This document shows positions 56,037 through 64,000 of a stretch of 64,000 nucleotides of DNA, piece by piece. Location: the NCBI RefSeq assembly GCF_002900975.1, contig NZ_PJON01000004.1:186001-250000 (forward strand). The letters run 5' to 3'. A program made the translations under genes and the position numbers. This DNA comes from Tabrizicola aquatica (GTDB lineage: Bacteria; Pseudomonadota; Alphaproteobacteria; Rhodobacterales; Rhodobacteraceae). The notes under the pieces were generated by a model. That model saw only the letters and a program-made list of their open reading frames with translations. It did no database searches and was not told the DNA's origin. Within the stretch, counting starts at the first letter, position 1; each line of letters opens with the position of its first letter.

Positions 56037-57428
56037 ATGACTGTAGCGTTTCTGTTGAACGGAACGCCGGTTCGCATCGAGGGGGAAGCCCCGACGCGGA
56101 CCCTTCTGGACTGGCTGCGCGAGGCGCGCGGGCTGACCGGGACCAAGGAAGGCTGCAACGAGGGCGACTGCGGGGCCTGCACGGTGATGGTCACCGATGC
56201 CGAGGGCTCGAAGGCGCTGAACGCCTGCATCCTGTTCTTGGCCCAACTGCACGGCAAGGCGGTGCGGACGGTCGAGGGTGTGTCGGGGCCGGAGGGTCAG
56301 ATGCACCCGGTTCAGGCGGCGATGGTGGCGCATCATGGGTCGCAGTGCGGGTTCTGCACGCCCGGTTTCGTGGTCAGCATGGCGGTGGCGCATCTGAACG
56401 GGGCGCGGGATCACGACGACCAGTTGGCGGGAAACCTGTGCCGCTGCACGGGCTATGCTCCGATCATCCGGGCGGCGGAAGCGGCGGCGTCGGAGGCGGT
56501 GCCGGAGTGGATGCACGCTGATCAGCTTTCTCTTCCCCAAATATCCTCGGGGGTCCGGGGGCAGACGGCCCCCGGCGCTTTCAGCCCGCGCGACAGTGAT
56601 GAACTGGCAGAGTGGTATGTGGCCAACCCCGACGCGGTTCTGGTGGCGGGCGCGACGGATGTGGGGCTTTGGGTCACGAAGCAGCTGCGCGAGTTGCGGC
56701 CGGTGGCATTCCTGGGCGGCGTCGATGATCTGAAGGGGATCGAGGTGCAGGGCGGGCAGTTGCATGTCGGGGCCTGTGTGACGATCTCGGCCCTGCGGGA
56801 TGCGGTGGCGGAACGCTTGCCGTCGTTCGGCGAGCTTCTGCGGCGGTACGCGTCGGTACAGGTGCGGAATGCGGCGACGATCGGGGGGAACATCGCGAAT
56901 GGCTCTCCCATCGGGGACGGGCCGCCGGCGCTGATCGCCTTGGGCGCGACGTTGCATCTGCGGCGCGGGGACGAGATGCGGTCGCTGCCGCTGGAAGATT
57001 TCTTTCTGGAGTATCGCAAGCAGGACCGGAAGCCGGGGGAGTTCGTGGCCGGGGTATCGTTCCCGGAGTTCGCCCCTGCCCTGCGCTGCTACAAGATTTC
57101 CAAGCGGTTCGATCAGGACATCAGTGCGGTCTGCGGGTGTTTCAACGTGACGGCTGAGGGGGGCGTCGTGCGCGCGGCCCGGATCGCCTTTGGCGGGATG
57201 GCGGGGGTGCCGAAACGGGCGTCCTTGGCTGAGGCGGCTTTGGTTGGGCAAGAGTGGACCGAGGCCACGGTGGACGGGGCGGCAGAGGCGATGGCGGGGG
57301 ATTTCGCGCCCTTGTCGGATATGCGGGCGAGTGCCGGGTATCGGATGCTGACGGCGCAGAACCTGCTGCGGCGGTATTTCCATGATCTGAACGGCGTGCC
57401 CGTCTCGGTGCTGGAGGTGTCGCCATGA
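56037..57428 (+). CDS. xdhA: Xanthine dehydrogenase small subunit (2Fe-2S and FAD)
   Basis: 463 residues. The [2Fe-2S] domain I has [14 protein letters not shown] and the second cluster domain has [15 protein letters not shown] and [14 protein letters not shown]; the FAD domain follows from residue 190 ([45 protein letters not shown]). It receives electrons from the molybdenum subunit and passes them to NAD. The linker (residues about 163-182) contains an in-frame copy of the dispersed GGATATTT-type repeat (56529-56578). It overlaps xdhB by 4 nt and is the first gene of the operon. Confidence 0.96.
   Translation: MTVAFLLNGTPVRIEGEAPTRTLLDWLREARGLTGTKEGCNEGDCGACTVMVTDAEGSKALNACILFLAQLHGKAVRTVEGVSGPEGQMHPVQAAMVAHHGSQCGFCTPGFVVSMAVAHLNGARDHDDQLAGNLCRCTGYAPIIRAAEAAASEAVPEWMHADQLSLPQISSGVRGQTAPGAFSPRDSDELAEWYVANPDAVLVAGATDVGLWVTKQLRELRPVAFLGGVDDLKGIEVQGGQLHVGACVTISALRDAVAERLPSFGELLRRYASVQVRNAATIGGNIANGSPIGDGPPALIALGATLHLRRGDEMRSLPLEDFFLEYRKQDRKPGEFVAGVSFPEFAPALRCYKISKRFDQDISAVCGCFNVTAEGGVVRAARIAFGGMAGVPKRASLAEAALVGQEWTEATVDGAAEAMAGDFAPLSDMRASAGYRMLTAQNLLRRYFHDLNGVPVSVLEVSP
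56529..56578. repeat. GGATATTT-type repeat inside xdhA
   Basis: CCCCAAATATCCTCGGGGGT (from 56535) then CCGGGGGCAGACGGCCCCCGG-type stem. It is the inverse orientation of the copy in xdhB. In frame it encodes a short linker between the iron-sulfur and FAD domains. Confidence 0.75.
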
Positions 57429-59860
57429 GCATGGGCAAACCCCTTCCGCATGATGCAGCACCGCTGCATGTGACCGGGCAGGCGCGGTATATCGACGATC
57501 TGTCGTTCCCGGCCAATGCGCTGCATCTGGCGTTCGGGTTGTCCAGCGTGGCGCATGGCGAGATCATCGGGATCGACCTTTCCGCCGTGAAGGCCGCGCC
57601 GGGCGTGGTGGCGGTGCTGTCGGCGGCGGACTTCCCGGACATGCCGGATTGCTCGCCCTCGGCAGCGGACGAGCCGTTGCTGGCCGTGGGGAAGGTCCAC
57701 TACGTCGGCCAGCCGGTGTTTCTGGTCATTGCCGACAGCCATCTGGCAGCGCGGAAGGCGGCGCGGTTGGGGAAGGTTTCCTATCGCGAGTTGCCGGCGC
57801 TGTTGACCGTCGATGACGCGCTGGCGGCGAACAGCCGGTTCGAGCAGGGGCCGGTGGTCTGGGCGAAGGGGGATGCTTCTCGGGCCATCGCGGCGGCTCC
57901 GCGCGTGGTTGAAGGGTCGTTCGAGGTGGGGGGGCAGGAGCACTTCTATCTTGAGGGGCAGGTCGCGGCGGCGCTGCCGCAGGAGGGGGGGGATATGGTT
58001 GTCCACTCCTCGACCCAGCATCCGACCGAGGTGCAGCACAAGGTGGCCCATGCCTTGCATCTGCCGATGAGTTCGGTGCGTGTCGAAGTGCGCCGGATGG
58101 GCGGCGGGTTTGGGGGCAAGGAGTCGCAGGGGAACGCGCTGGCGATTGCCTGTGCGGTGGCGGCGCGTCTGACCGGGCGGCCGTGCCGGATGCGCTATGA
58201 CCGGGATGACGACATGGTCATCACGGGGAAGCGGCATGATCTGCGGATCCTGTACCGGGCCGGGGTGGATGATCAGGGGCGTATCCTGGGGCTGGAGTTC
58301 ACGCATCTGTTCCGCTGCGGCTGGTCGCAGGATTTGAGCCTGCCGGTGGCGGACCGGGCGATGCTGCATGCGGACAACTGCTATCACCTGCAGCATGTGC
58401 GGATTGAATCGCACCGGCTGAAAACCAACACCTGCAGCGCGACGGCCTATCGCGGGTTCGGGGGCCCTCAGGGGATGGTGGGGATCGAGCGGGTTCTCGA
58501 TCACGTGGCGTTCGTGGTCGGCCGCGAGCCGCTGGAGGTGCGCAAGGCCAACTTCTATCGCGGGATGGCCAGCCCCGGGGGCGCTTCGCCCCCCGGACCC
58601 CCCGAGGATATTTCCGGACAGAAAATGTCGAAGGGCGCGAAGGATGGGGAAGTTGACCTTTCCTCGCGCGGCGCTGCGGTTCCGGTGGGGTCGCATGAGG
58701 TGCCGACGGACGGGCGGGTGCAGACGACGCCGTATCATATGCCGGTGGAGGATTTCATCGGGCATGAGCTTGTGGCGGAGCTGGAGCGGACCTCGGACTA
58801 TCGGGCGCGGAAGGCGGAGATTGCGGAGTGGAATTCTCGCAGTCCGGTGCTGAAGCGGGGGATCGCGCTGACGCCGGTGAAGTTCGGGATTTCGTTCACG
58901 CTGACCTGGCTGAACCAGGCGGGGGCGCTGGTGCATGTGTATCAGGACGGGTCGATCGCGCTGAACCATGGCGGGACCGAGATGGGACAGGGGCTGTTCC
59001 AGAAGGTCGCGCAGGTCACGGCGTCGGTGTTCGGGGTGGATACCTCGGTGGTGAAGATCACGGCGACGGATACGGGGAAGGTGCCGAATACCTCGGCCAC
59101 GGCGGCCTCGTCGGGGTCGGACCTGAACGGGATGGCGGCGAAGGCGGCAGCGGAGACCATTCGCGGGCGGTTGGCGGAGTTCATTGCCGAGAAGCATCAG
59201 GTGGAGCCTGCGGCGGTGCGGTTCGTGGACGGGACGGTGCGGGTGGCGGGTGAGGTCTACGACTGGGCGCGGGTGGTGGCCTGGGCCTATCAGGCGCGTG
59301 TGAGCCTGTCGTCCACGGGCTATTACGCGACGCCGAAGATCATCTGGGACCGGGTGAAGGGGGTCGGGCGGCCGTTCTATTATTTCGCCTATGGCGCGGC
59401 GGTGACCGAGGTGGTGATCGACCGTTTGACCGGGGAGAACCGGATTTTGCGGGCGGATCTGCTGCACGACACGGGGACGTCGCTGAACCCGGCTTTGGAT
59501 ATTGGCCAGGTCGAGGGGGCTTACGTTCAGGGGGCCGGGTGGCTGACGACGGAGGAGCTGGTTTGGGACGCGAAGGGTCGGCTTTCGACGCATGCGCCGA
59601 GTACCTACAAGATCCCGGCCTGTTCGGACCGGCCCCGGGATTTCCGGGTGGCTTTGTGGGGGAAGGCAAACCGGGAGGACTCGGTCGGCAAATCGAAGGC
59701 GGTGGGCGAGCCGCCGTTCATGCTGGGCATTTCGGCGCTGTATGCGCTGTCGGATGCGGTGGCGGCTTGTGGGGATGGGACTGTGTATCCCGCGCTGGAT
59801 GCGCCTGCGACGGCAGAGCGGGTGCTGATGGCGGTTCGGCGGGTGGAAGGCCATGTTTGA
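57425..59860 (+). CDS. xdhB: Xanthine dehydrogenase large subunit (molybdenum cofactor)
   Basis: 811 residues, ATGA overlap with xdhA. Oxidises hypoxanthine and xanthine to urate. [71 protein letters not shown] and the C-terminal [20 protein letters not shown] with the catalytic Glu are all present. The Rhodobacter capsulatus subunit is, from memory, about 777 residues; the excess here coincides with an insert after KANFYRGM (residues about 383-415) created by an in-frame repeat copy. The insert is Gly/Pro-rich and may form an exposed loop. It overlaps xdhC by 8 nt. Confidence 0.96.
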   Translation: MSMGKPLPHDAAPLHVTGQARYIDDLSFPANALHLAFGLSSVAHGEIIGIDLSAVKAAPGVVAVLSAADFPDMPDCSPSAADEPLLAVGKVHYVGQPVFLVIADSHLAARKAARLGKVSYRELPALLTVDDALAANSRFEQGPVVWAKGDASRAIAAAPRVVEGSFEVGGQEHFYLEGQVAAALPQEGGDMVVHSSTQHPTEVQHKVAHALHLPMSSVRVEVRRMGGGFGGKESQGNALAIACAVAARLTGRPCRMRYDRDDDMVITGKRHDLRILYRAGVDDQGRILGLEFTHLFRCGWSQDLSLPVADRAMLHADNCYHLQHVRIESHRLKTNTCSATAYRGFGGPQGMVGIERVLDHVAFVVGREPLEVRKANFYRGMASPGGASPPGPPEDISGQKMSKGAKDGEVDLSSRGAAVPVGSHEVPTDGRVQTTPYHMPVEDFIGHELVAELERTSDYRARKAEIAEWNSRSPVLKRGIALTPVKFGISFTLTWLNQAGALVHVYQDGSIALNHGGTEMGQGLFQKVAQVTASVFGVDTSVVKITATDTGKVPNTSATAASSGSDLNGMAAKAAAETIRGRLAEFIAEKHQVEPAAVRFVDGTVRVAGEVYDWARVVAWAYQARVSLSSTGYYATPKIIWDRVKGVGRPFYYFAYGAAVTEVVIDRLTGENRILRADLLHDTGTSLNPALDIGQVEGAYVQGAGWLTTEELVWDAKGRLSTHAPSTYKIPACSDRPRDFRVALWGKANREDSVGKSKAVGEPPFMLGISALYALSDAVAACGDGTVYPALDAPATAERVLMAVRRVEGHV
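58572..58627. repeat. GGATATTT-type repeat inside xdhB
   Basis: CCCCGGGGGCGCTTCGCCCC stem, then GAGGATATTTCCGGACAGAA. It is in frame and adds residues [18 protein letters not shown] to the large subunit. Confidence 0.85.
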
Positions 59861-60791
59861 CCTTTCGGGATTGGCGGCGGCTTTGCAGGCGCACGGGCGA
59901 GTGGCGCGGGTGGTGATTGCGGGGGTGGAGGGGTCTTCTCCTCGTGAGGTCGGGGCGTCGATGCTGGTCTTTGCGGACGGGCAGTCGGGGACGATTGGCG
60001 GCGGGGCGCTGGAGTTCGAGGCGGCGGCGAAGGCGCGGTTGATGTTGGCGGAGGGCATCGTCGGCACGACTGGTGCGCCTTGGATCGAGCGAGTTTCTCT
60101 GGGGCCCAGCCTTGGCCAGTGCTGTGGGGGGGCGGTGACGCTTTGGACCGAGGTGTTCGAGGCGGTGCCGGAGGCTGTGGCGGGGGTTGTGGCTCGGGGT
60201 GTGGGAGACATGCCTTTGGCGGTGAAGCGGGTGCTGGCGGCGGCGCGGGGGCAAGGGGTGCGGCCATCGCCCGGGCTGGTGGCGGGGTGGCTGGTGGAGC
60301 CGGTCATGGAGGCGAAGCGGCAGGTTTGGGTCTGGGGAGCAGGGCATGTGGGGCGGGCCTTGGTGTCCGTGCTGGCCCCCCTGCCGGGGATTGCGGTGAC
60401 CTGGGTGGATGTTGGGGTTGAGCGTTTTCCGGACGGCGTGCCAGAGGGGGTGACCGTGGTCCCTGCCAGCGATCCGGCGGTTCTGGCGGATCATGCGCCG
60501 GTGGGGGCGGAGCATTTGGTGCTGACCTATTCCCATGCGCTGGACCTGGAGCTGTGCCATCGGTTGTTGCTGCGGGGCTTTCGGTCCTGCGGGCTGATCG
60601 GGTCGGCGACGAAGTGGGGGCGCTTCCGGTCCCGGCTGAAGGCGCTGGGGCATGGGGCGCAGGACGTGGCGCGGATCCGGTGTCCGATTGGCGATCCGAC
60701 CTTGGGCAAGCATCCGCAGGCGATTGCGATTGGGGTGGTGGCGGAGATGTTGAAAGCGCCCAAGACGGCGGCAAGGGAGATGCGGGCATGA
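59853..60791 (+). CDS. xdhC: Xanthine dehydrogenase accessory protein XdhC
   Basis: 312 residues. XdhC binds molybdenum cofactor and adds the terminal sulfur needed for xanthine dehydrogenase, then delivers it to XdhB. The N-terminal EGSSPREVGASMLVF, GGGALEFEAAAKARL and GPSLGQCCGGAVTLWTEVFE motif with a Cys pair, and the Rossmann-type C-terminal part (VWVWGAGHVGRALVSVL; GLIGSATKWGRFRSRL) are typical. Overlaps both xdhB (8 nt) and the ABC transporter gene (4 nt), so it is within the operon. Confidence 0.95.
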   Translation: MFDLSGLAAALQAHGRVARVVIAGVEGSSPREVGASMLVFADGQSGTIGGGALEFEAAAKARLMLAEGIVGTTGAPWIERVSLGPSLGQCCGGAVTLWTEVFEAVPEAVAGVVARGVGDMPLAVKRVLAAARGQGVRPSPGLVAGWLVEPVMEAKRQVWVWGAGHVGRALVSVLAPLPGIAVTWVDVGVERFPDGVPEGVTVVPASDPAVLADHAPVGAEHLVLTYSHALDLELCHRLLLRGFRSCGLIGSATKWGRFRSRLKALGHGAQDVARIRCPIGDPTLGKHPQAIAIGVVAEMLKAPKTAAREMRA

Positions 60792-62314
60792 CGCGACCGG
60801 AATTGCTGCGCGTGGAGGGGATCACCAAAGCCTATCCGGGGGTGGTGGCGAACTCGGATGTTTCGTTTTCGATTGGCGAGGGGGAGATCCATGCCCTGCT
60901 TGGTGAGAACGGGGCGGGGAAGTCGACCATGGTCAAGATGATCTATGGTCTGGTGCGGCCTGACTCGGGTCAGATGACTTTGCGGGGGGTGCCCTATCAG
61001 CCGGGCAAGCCCGCGGAGGCGCGGCGGCTGGGCGTGGCGATGGTGTTCCAGCACTTCAGCCTGTTCGAGGCGCTGAACGTGGCGGAGAACGTGGCGTTGG
61101 GGATGGAGAACCCGCCGCCGATGCGGGAGCTGGCGGCGAAGATCCGGGCGGTGTCGGAGGAGTATGGGCTGCCGCTGGACCCGTCGCGGATGGTGGGGGA
61201 CCTGTCGGCGGGCGAGCGGCAGCGGGTGGAGATCATCCGGTGTCTGCTGCAGGACCCGAAGCTGCTGATCATGGATGAACCCACCAGCGTGCTGACGCCG
61301 CAGGAGGTGGAGATCCTGTTCAAGACGCTGCGGCAGTTGTCCAGCGAAGGGACGGCGATCCTGTATATTTCCCACAAGCTGGAGGAGATCAAATCGCTTT
61401 GCGACGAGGCGACGATCCTGCGGCGGGGCAAGGTCGTGGCGACCTGCACCCCGCGCGACCGGACGGCGCGGGAGATGGCGGAGTTGATGGTTGGCCAGGC
61501 GCTTAAGACGCCGGAGCGGCGGTTGGGCGCCAAGGGAGAGGTGGCGCTGGGGGTGTCGGACCTGTCGGTAGCCTCACCCATTCCATTCGGGACCGCGTTG
61601 AAAGGGGTCAGCTTCACCGTGGCGAAGGGCGAGGTTCTTGGGATCGCCGGGGTTGCGGGGAACGGCCAGGATGAGCTGTTGCTGGCCCTGTCGGGCGAGT
61701 TGAAGTCGGCGCCGGACAAAGTGCGTATCCTGAGCCAGCCGGTCGGTGATCTGGGGCCAGTGGAGCGGCGGCGCGCGGGGCTGGTGGCGGCGCCGGAGGA
61801 CCGGTATGGGCACGCGGCCGCGCCGGACATGTCGCTGGTCGAGAATGCCTTTCTGACGGCGGGGGTGCGCAAGGGCCTGACGAAGAACGGGTTCGTGGAC
61901 TGGGCGGGCACGCGCAAGTTCGCCGAGGAGATCATCGCGGCTTATGACGTGCGGACTCCGGGACCGGATGTGGCGGCGCGGGCACTGTCGGGGGGGAACC
62001 TGCAGAAATTCCTGATGGGGCGCGAGTTGATGCAGGGGGCTTCGGTCATCGTCATCAACCAGCCGACCTGGGGGGTGGATGCGGCGGCGGCGGCGCAGAT
62101 CCGGCAGTCGATCCTGGACCGGGCAGGGGAAGGCGCGGCGGTCGTGGTGATTTCGCAGGACCTGGATGAGTTGCTGGAAGTGGCGGACAGCTTTGCGGTC
62201 TTGAACGAGGGGCGGCTGACGAAGCCCCGGCCGACCGAGGGGCTGACGATGGACGAGATCGGGCTGATGATGGGCGGCGCCCACGGCATGGAGGTCGCGC
62301 ATCATGTGGCATAG
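60788..62314 (+). CDS. ABC transporter ATP-binding protein, purine-nucleoside type
   Basis: 508 residues with two ATPase domains. NBD1: GENGAGKSTMVKMIYGL (Walker A), LSAGERQRVEIIRCLLQ, LLIMDEPTSVLT. NBD2: degenerate Walker A (IAGVAGNGQDELLLAL) but signature LSGGNLQKFLMGREL and Walker-B-like INQPTWGVDAAAA, as in the YufO/RbsA-type ATPases of BMP-family nucleoside or sugar importers. Placed directly after xdhC (ATGA) it likely serves purine-nucleoside or nucleobase uptake. A 164-nt gap with three dyads separates it from the permease gene. Confidence 0.93.
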   Translation: MTRPELLRVEGITKAYPGVVANSDVSFSIGEGEIHALLGENGAGKSTMVKMIYGLVRPDSGQMTLRGVPYQPGKPAEARRLGVAMVFQHFSLFEALNVAENVALGMENPPPMRELAAKIRAVSEEYGLPLDPSRMVGDLSAGERQRVEIIRCLLQDPKLLIMDEPTSVLTPQEVEILFKTLRQLSSEGTAILYISHKLEEIKSLCDEATILRRGKVVATCTPRDRTAREMAELMVGQALKTPERRLGAKGEVALGVSDLSVASPIPFGTALKGVSFTVAKGEVLGIAGVAGNGQDELLLALSGELKSAPDKVRILSQPVGDLGPVERRRAGLVAAPEDRYGHAAAPDMSLVENAFLTAGVRKGLTKNGFVDWAGTRKFAEEIIAAYDVRTPGPDVAARALSGGNLQKFLMGRELMQGASVIVINQPTWGVDAAAAAQIRQSILDRAGEGAAVVVISQDLDELLEVADSFAVLNEGRLTKPRPTEGLTMDEIGLMMGGAHGMEVAHHVA

Positions 62315-62318
62315 GGGC

Positions 62319-62362
62319 CAAAACTCTTTGAAGAGTTTTGCAAATTCCTTCGAAGGAATTTG
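62319..62362. repeat. Twin palindromes downstream of the ABC ATPase gene
   Basis: CAAAACTCTT (62319-62328), loop TG, AAGAGTTTTG (62331-62340), immediately followed by a perfect 22-bp palindrome at 62341-62362 with centre TTCGAA. The two stems are adjacent with no gap. Both are within the transporter operon. Confidence 0.85.
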
Positions 62363-62418
62363 TCGTGTGGCGCACGGTAGCTTTGCCAGTGACACGGCAT
62401 GCTTGGGGATACTGCGGA

Positions 62419-62468
62419 GCGGGGGGCCAGCCCCCCACACCCCCCGGGATACTTGTGGACAGAAAATG
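62419..62468. repeat. GGATATTT-type repeat next to the permease start
   Basis: GGGGGGCCAGCCCCCC stem then GGGATACTTGTGGACAGAAA and ATG. It ends 11 nt before the GTG start of the permease gene, so its right end may supply part of the translation initiation region. Confidence 0.8.
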
Positions 62469-62478
62469 GGGTGTGGTC

Positions 62479-63558
62479 GTGCTGAGGCTTGAGAAGCGAC
62501 CGACCCCGAGCCGGTTCTGGCTGTATGCGACACCGCCCGTGGCGGTGATCCTGACGATGATCGCGGGGGGCATCCTGTTCGCCGCGATGGGGAAGAACCC
62601 GTTCGAGGTGATCCGCACGATCTTCTGGGACCCCTTGTTCGGCGAGTTCGCCTTCTATCTGCGCGGGCAGCTGCTGGTGAAGGCGGGGCCGCTGATCCTG
62701 ATCGCCATTGGCCTGGCGCTGGGCTTCCGGGCGGGGATCTGGAACATCGGGGCCGAGGGGCAGTACATCATGGGCGCCATCATCGGCGCCTCGGTCGGGC
62801 TGGCGGTGTTTCCGACGGAAAGCCGGTGGATCTTTCCGGCGATGGTGGTGGCGGGGGCCTTTGGTGGCTGGGCTTGGGCGATGATCCCGGCGATCCTGAA
62901 GACGCGGTTCAACACGAACGAAATTCTTGTCAGCCTCATGCTGGTCTATGTGGCCGAGACGATCTTGGCCAAGGCCTCGACCGGGTTTCTGAAGAACCCC
63001 GAGGGGATGGGGTTTCCGGGGAGCCGGAACTTCTCCAGCTATCCGGCGGCGCAGAACGCGTTCATCTATGAGCCGCTGGGCCTGCACTGGGGCGGCGTGG
63101 CGGCTCTGGTCACGGCGGTCTTGGCCTATATTCTGTTGACGCGGCATCAGGCGGGGTTCCAGATCCGGCTGGCCGGGCAGGCCCCCAGGGCGGCGCGGTT
63201 CCATGGGGTGTCACCGGCACGGCTGGTGGTGTTGTGCATGGGGCTGTCCGGTGCGCTGGCGGGGCTGGCGGGGATGTTCGAGGTGACGGGGCCGGCGGGG
63301 CAGATCAGCATCGACTTCAATACGGGCTACGGGTTCACGGCGATCATCGTGGCGTTCCTGGGCCGGCTGAACCCCTTGGGGATCGTGCTGGCGGGGTTCC
63401 TGATGGCACTGACCTATGTGGGGGGCGAGATGGCCTCGACCAACCTTGGGCTGCCGGATGCGGCGATCCAGGTGTTCCAGGGGATGCTGTTGTTCTTCCT
63501 TCTGGCGGTGGATGTGCTGACGAATTATCGGTTCAGGCTGGCTGTGGGGGCGCATTGA
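62479..63558 (+). CDS. ABC transporter permease (BMP-type nucleoside importer), first subunit
   Basis: 359 residues, eight or more helices. The GTG start at 62479 (VLRLEKRPTPSRFW) is preferred because homologues begin at the LRLEKRP segment; a frame open to 62338 and a GTG at 62473 are alternatives. FRAGIWNIGAEGQYIMGAIIGA and the C-terminal GYGFTAIIVAFLGRLNPLGIVLAGFLMAL are the signature region of the branched-chain-amino-acid/nucleoside permease family (YufP-like). It pairs with the next permease (TGATG overlap). Confidence 0.9.
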   Translation: MLRLEKRPTPSRFWLYATPPVAVILTMIAGGILFAAMGKNPFEVIRTIFWDPLFGEFAFYLRGQLLVKAGPLILIAIGLALGFRAGIWNIGAEGQYIMGAIIGASVGLAVFPTESRWIFPAMVVAGAFGGWAWAMIPAILKTRFNTNEILVSLMLVYVAETILAKASTGFLKNPEGMGFPGSRNFSSYPAAQNAFIYEPLGLHWGGVAALVTAVLAYILLTRHQAGFQIRLAGQAPRAARFHGVSPARLVVLCMGLSGALAGLAGMFEVTGPAGQISIDFNTGYGFTAIIVAFLGRLNPLGIVLAGFLMALTYVGGEMASTNLGLPDAAIQVFQGMLLFFLLAVDVLTNYRFRLAVGAH

Positions 63559-64000
63559 TGGACTTCTTGGGCGGTATCAATCCGGTCATCCTGATCGCCA
63601 CGCTGATGGCCAGTGCGGTGCCGATCCTGATGGCGGCGCTGGGCGAGACGGTGGTCGAACGCGCGGGCGTCTTGAACCTGGGCGTCGAGGGGATGATGGT
63701 CATCGGCGCGCTGGGTGGGTTCATCGTGGCGGTCGAGACGGGCAGCCCGGTGCTTGGCTTCATCGGGGGCGCGGCGGCGGGGGCGGCGCTGAGTTTGATC
63801 TTTGCGCTCCTGACGCAGGTTTTTCTGGCGAACCAGGTGGCAACGGGGCTGGCGCTGACGCTGTTCGGGCTGGGGGTCAGTTCACTGGGCGGGCAGGGCT
63901 ACAACGGGATCAAGCCGCCGGCGACCGGGCAGCTTTTGCCGGATGCGCTGGCGGATTTGCCGGTGGTGGGGCCGATCGTCTTTGGGCATGACTGGATGGT
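63558..64000 (+). CDS. ABC transporter permease, second subunit (runs off the window)
   Basis: At least 147 residues in frame, no stop before the window edge. ATLMASAVPILMAALGETVVERAGVLNLGVEGMMVIGALGGF is the YufQ-like second permease start. It overlaps the first permease's stop by one base, so both are made from one message; together with the upstream ATPase and a periplasmic binding protein not in the window, this would make a complete nucleoside importer. Confidence 0.9.
   Translation, partial: MDFLGGINPVILIATLMASAVPILMAALGETVVERAGVLNLGVEGMMVIGALGGFIVAVETGSPVLGFIGGAAAGAALSLIFALLTQVFLANQVATGLALTLFGLGVSSLGGQGYNGIKPPATGQLLPDALADLPVVGPIVFGHDWM

Noticed and set aside
57113-60307. A 1064-codon minus-strand open frame opposite xdhABC
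   Set aside because: Antisense to three overlapping genes with full motifs; Arg/Pro/His-rich composition is an artefact of GC-rich third positions.

Overview
This is a GC-rich stretch of chromosome from an alphaproteobacterium, most likely of the Rhodobacteraceae/Paracoccaceae (Rhodobacter, Tabrizicola or Gemmobacter relatives). The basis is gene content: the F1 ATP synthase operon atpHAG-X-DC with an extra gene between gamma and beta, the DUF1489 and DUF2125 proteins, the short HisG with HisZ next to HisS, NrdJ as B12-dependent ribonucleotide reductase, homospermidine synthase, and a two-subunit xanthine dehydrogenase with XdhC. No rRNA, tRNA, prophage, integrase or CRISPR array was recognised. 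Nothing was searched against a database, so family names rest on motif and sequence recognition.

Layout. 1-2.7 kb: a DMT transporter fragment and the CIRCE-controlled groES-groEL operon. 2.7-5.0 kb: a TraB/GumN protein, a metallo-beta-lactamase-fold hydrolase and a RelE/ribbon-helix-helix toxin-antitoxin pair. 5.0-11.2 kb: a run of plus-strand housekeeping genes (ppaC, a HAD hydrolase, a MaoC hydratase, ribF, a YcgN protein, a frameshifted threonine aldolase, prs). 11.2-12.7 kb: a PAP2 membrane enzyme and an H-type lectin. 12.7-18.4 kb: the F1 operon on the minus strand. 18.8-25 kb: a DUF2254 membrane protein, an L,D-transpeptidase, a methyltransferase, gloB and clpA. 25-31 kb: envelope genes (a MotA/ExbB-like and OmpA-like pair, ChaC, DUF2125, extensin-like). 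30-35.5 kb: tyrC-hisC, homospermidine synthase, a UPF0114 protein and rpsD. 35.8-40.5 kb: an AT-richer tyrosinase, acuI, a beta-hydroxyacid dehydrogenase and an AT-richer Mrr-like nuclease. 40.5-48 kb: nrdJ, DUF1489, an EamA transporter and the hisS-hisZ-hisG block with slyX. 48.1-51.6 kb: an AT-richer 846-residue protein of unknown function with a C-terminal zinc ribbon and nuclease-like motif, then an orphan ParB-like protein. 51.6-55.8 kb: dnaE and a DUF2269-like membrane protein. 56-64 kb: xdhABC with a purine/nucleoside-type ABC transporter, running off the window.

How the genes work together. The 3' end looks like a purine uptake and oxidation operon: xdhA, xdhB, xdhC, one double ATPase and two permeases, mostly with overlapping stop and start codons. 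tyrC and hisC overlap by 4 nt and could share aminotransferase work in Tyr/Phe and His synthesis. hisS, hisZ and hisG form a histidine block. The three AT-richer genes (35.8, 39.6 and 48.1 kb) each sit alone between host-like genes and look acquired; two carry nuclease-like motifs.

Most worth following up: (a) the 846-residue protein as a possible single-gene defence system; (b) a dispersed GC-rich repeat ending in GGATATTT...GACAGAAAATG, found between genes, in a 206-bp nested inverted repeat downstream of homospermidine synthase, and inside the reading frames of both xdhA and xdhB; (c) a second, hairpin-forming repeat present in opposite orientations at 24.96 and 44.31 kb; (d) a perfect DnaA box in the leader of nrdJ.
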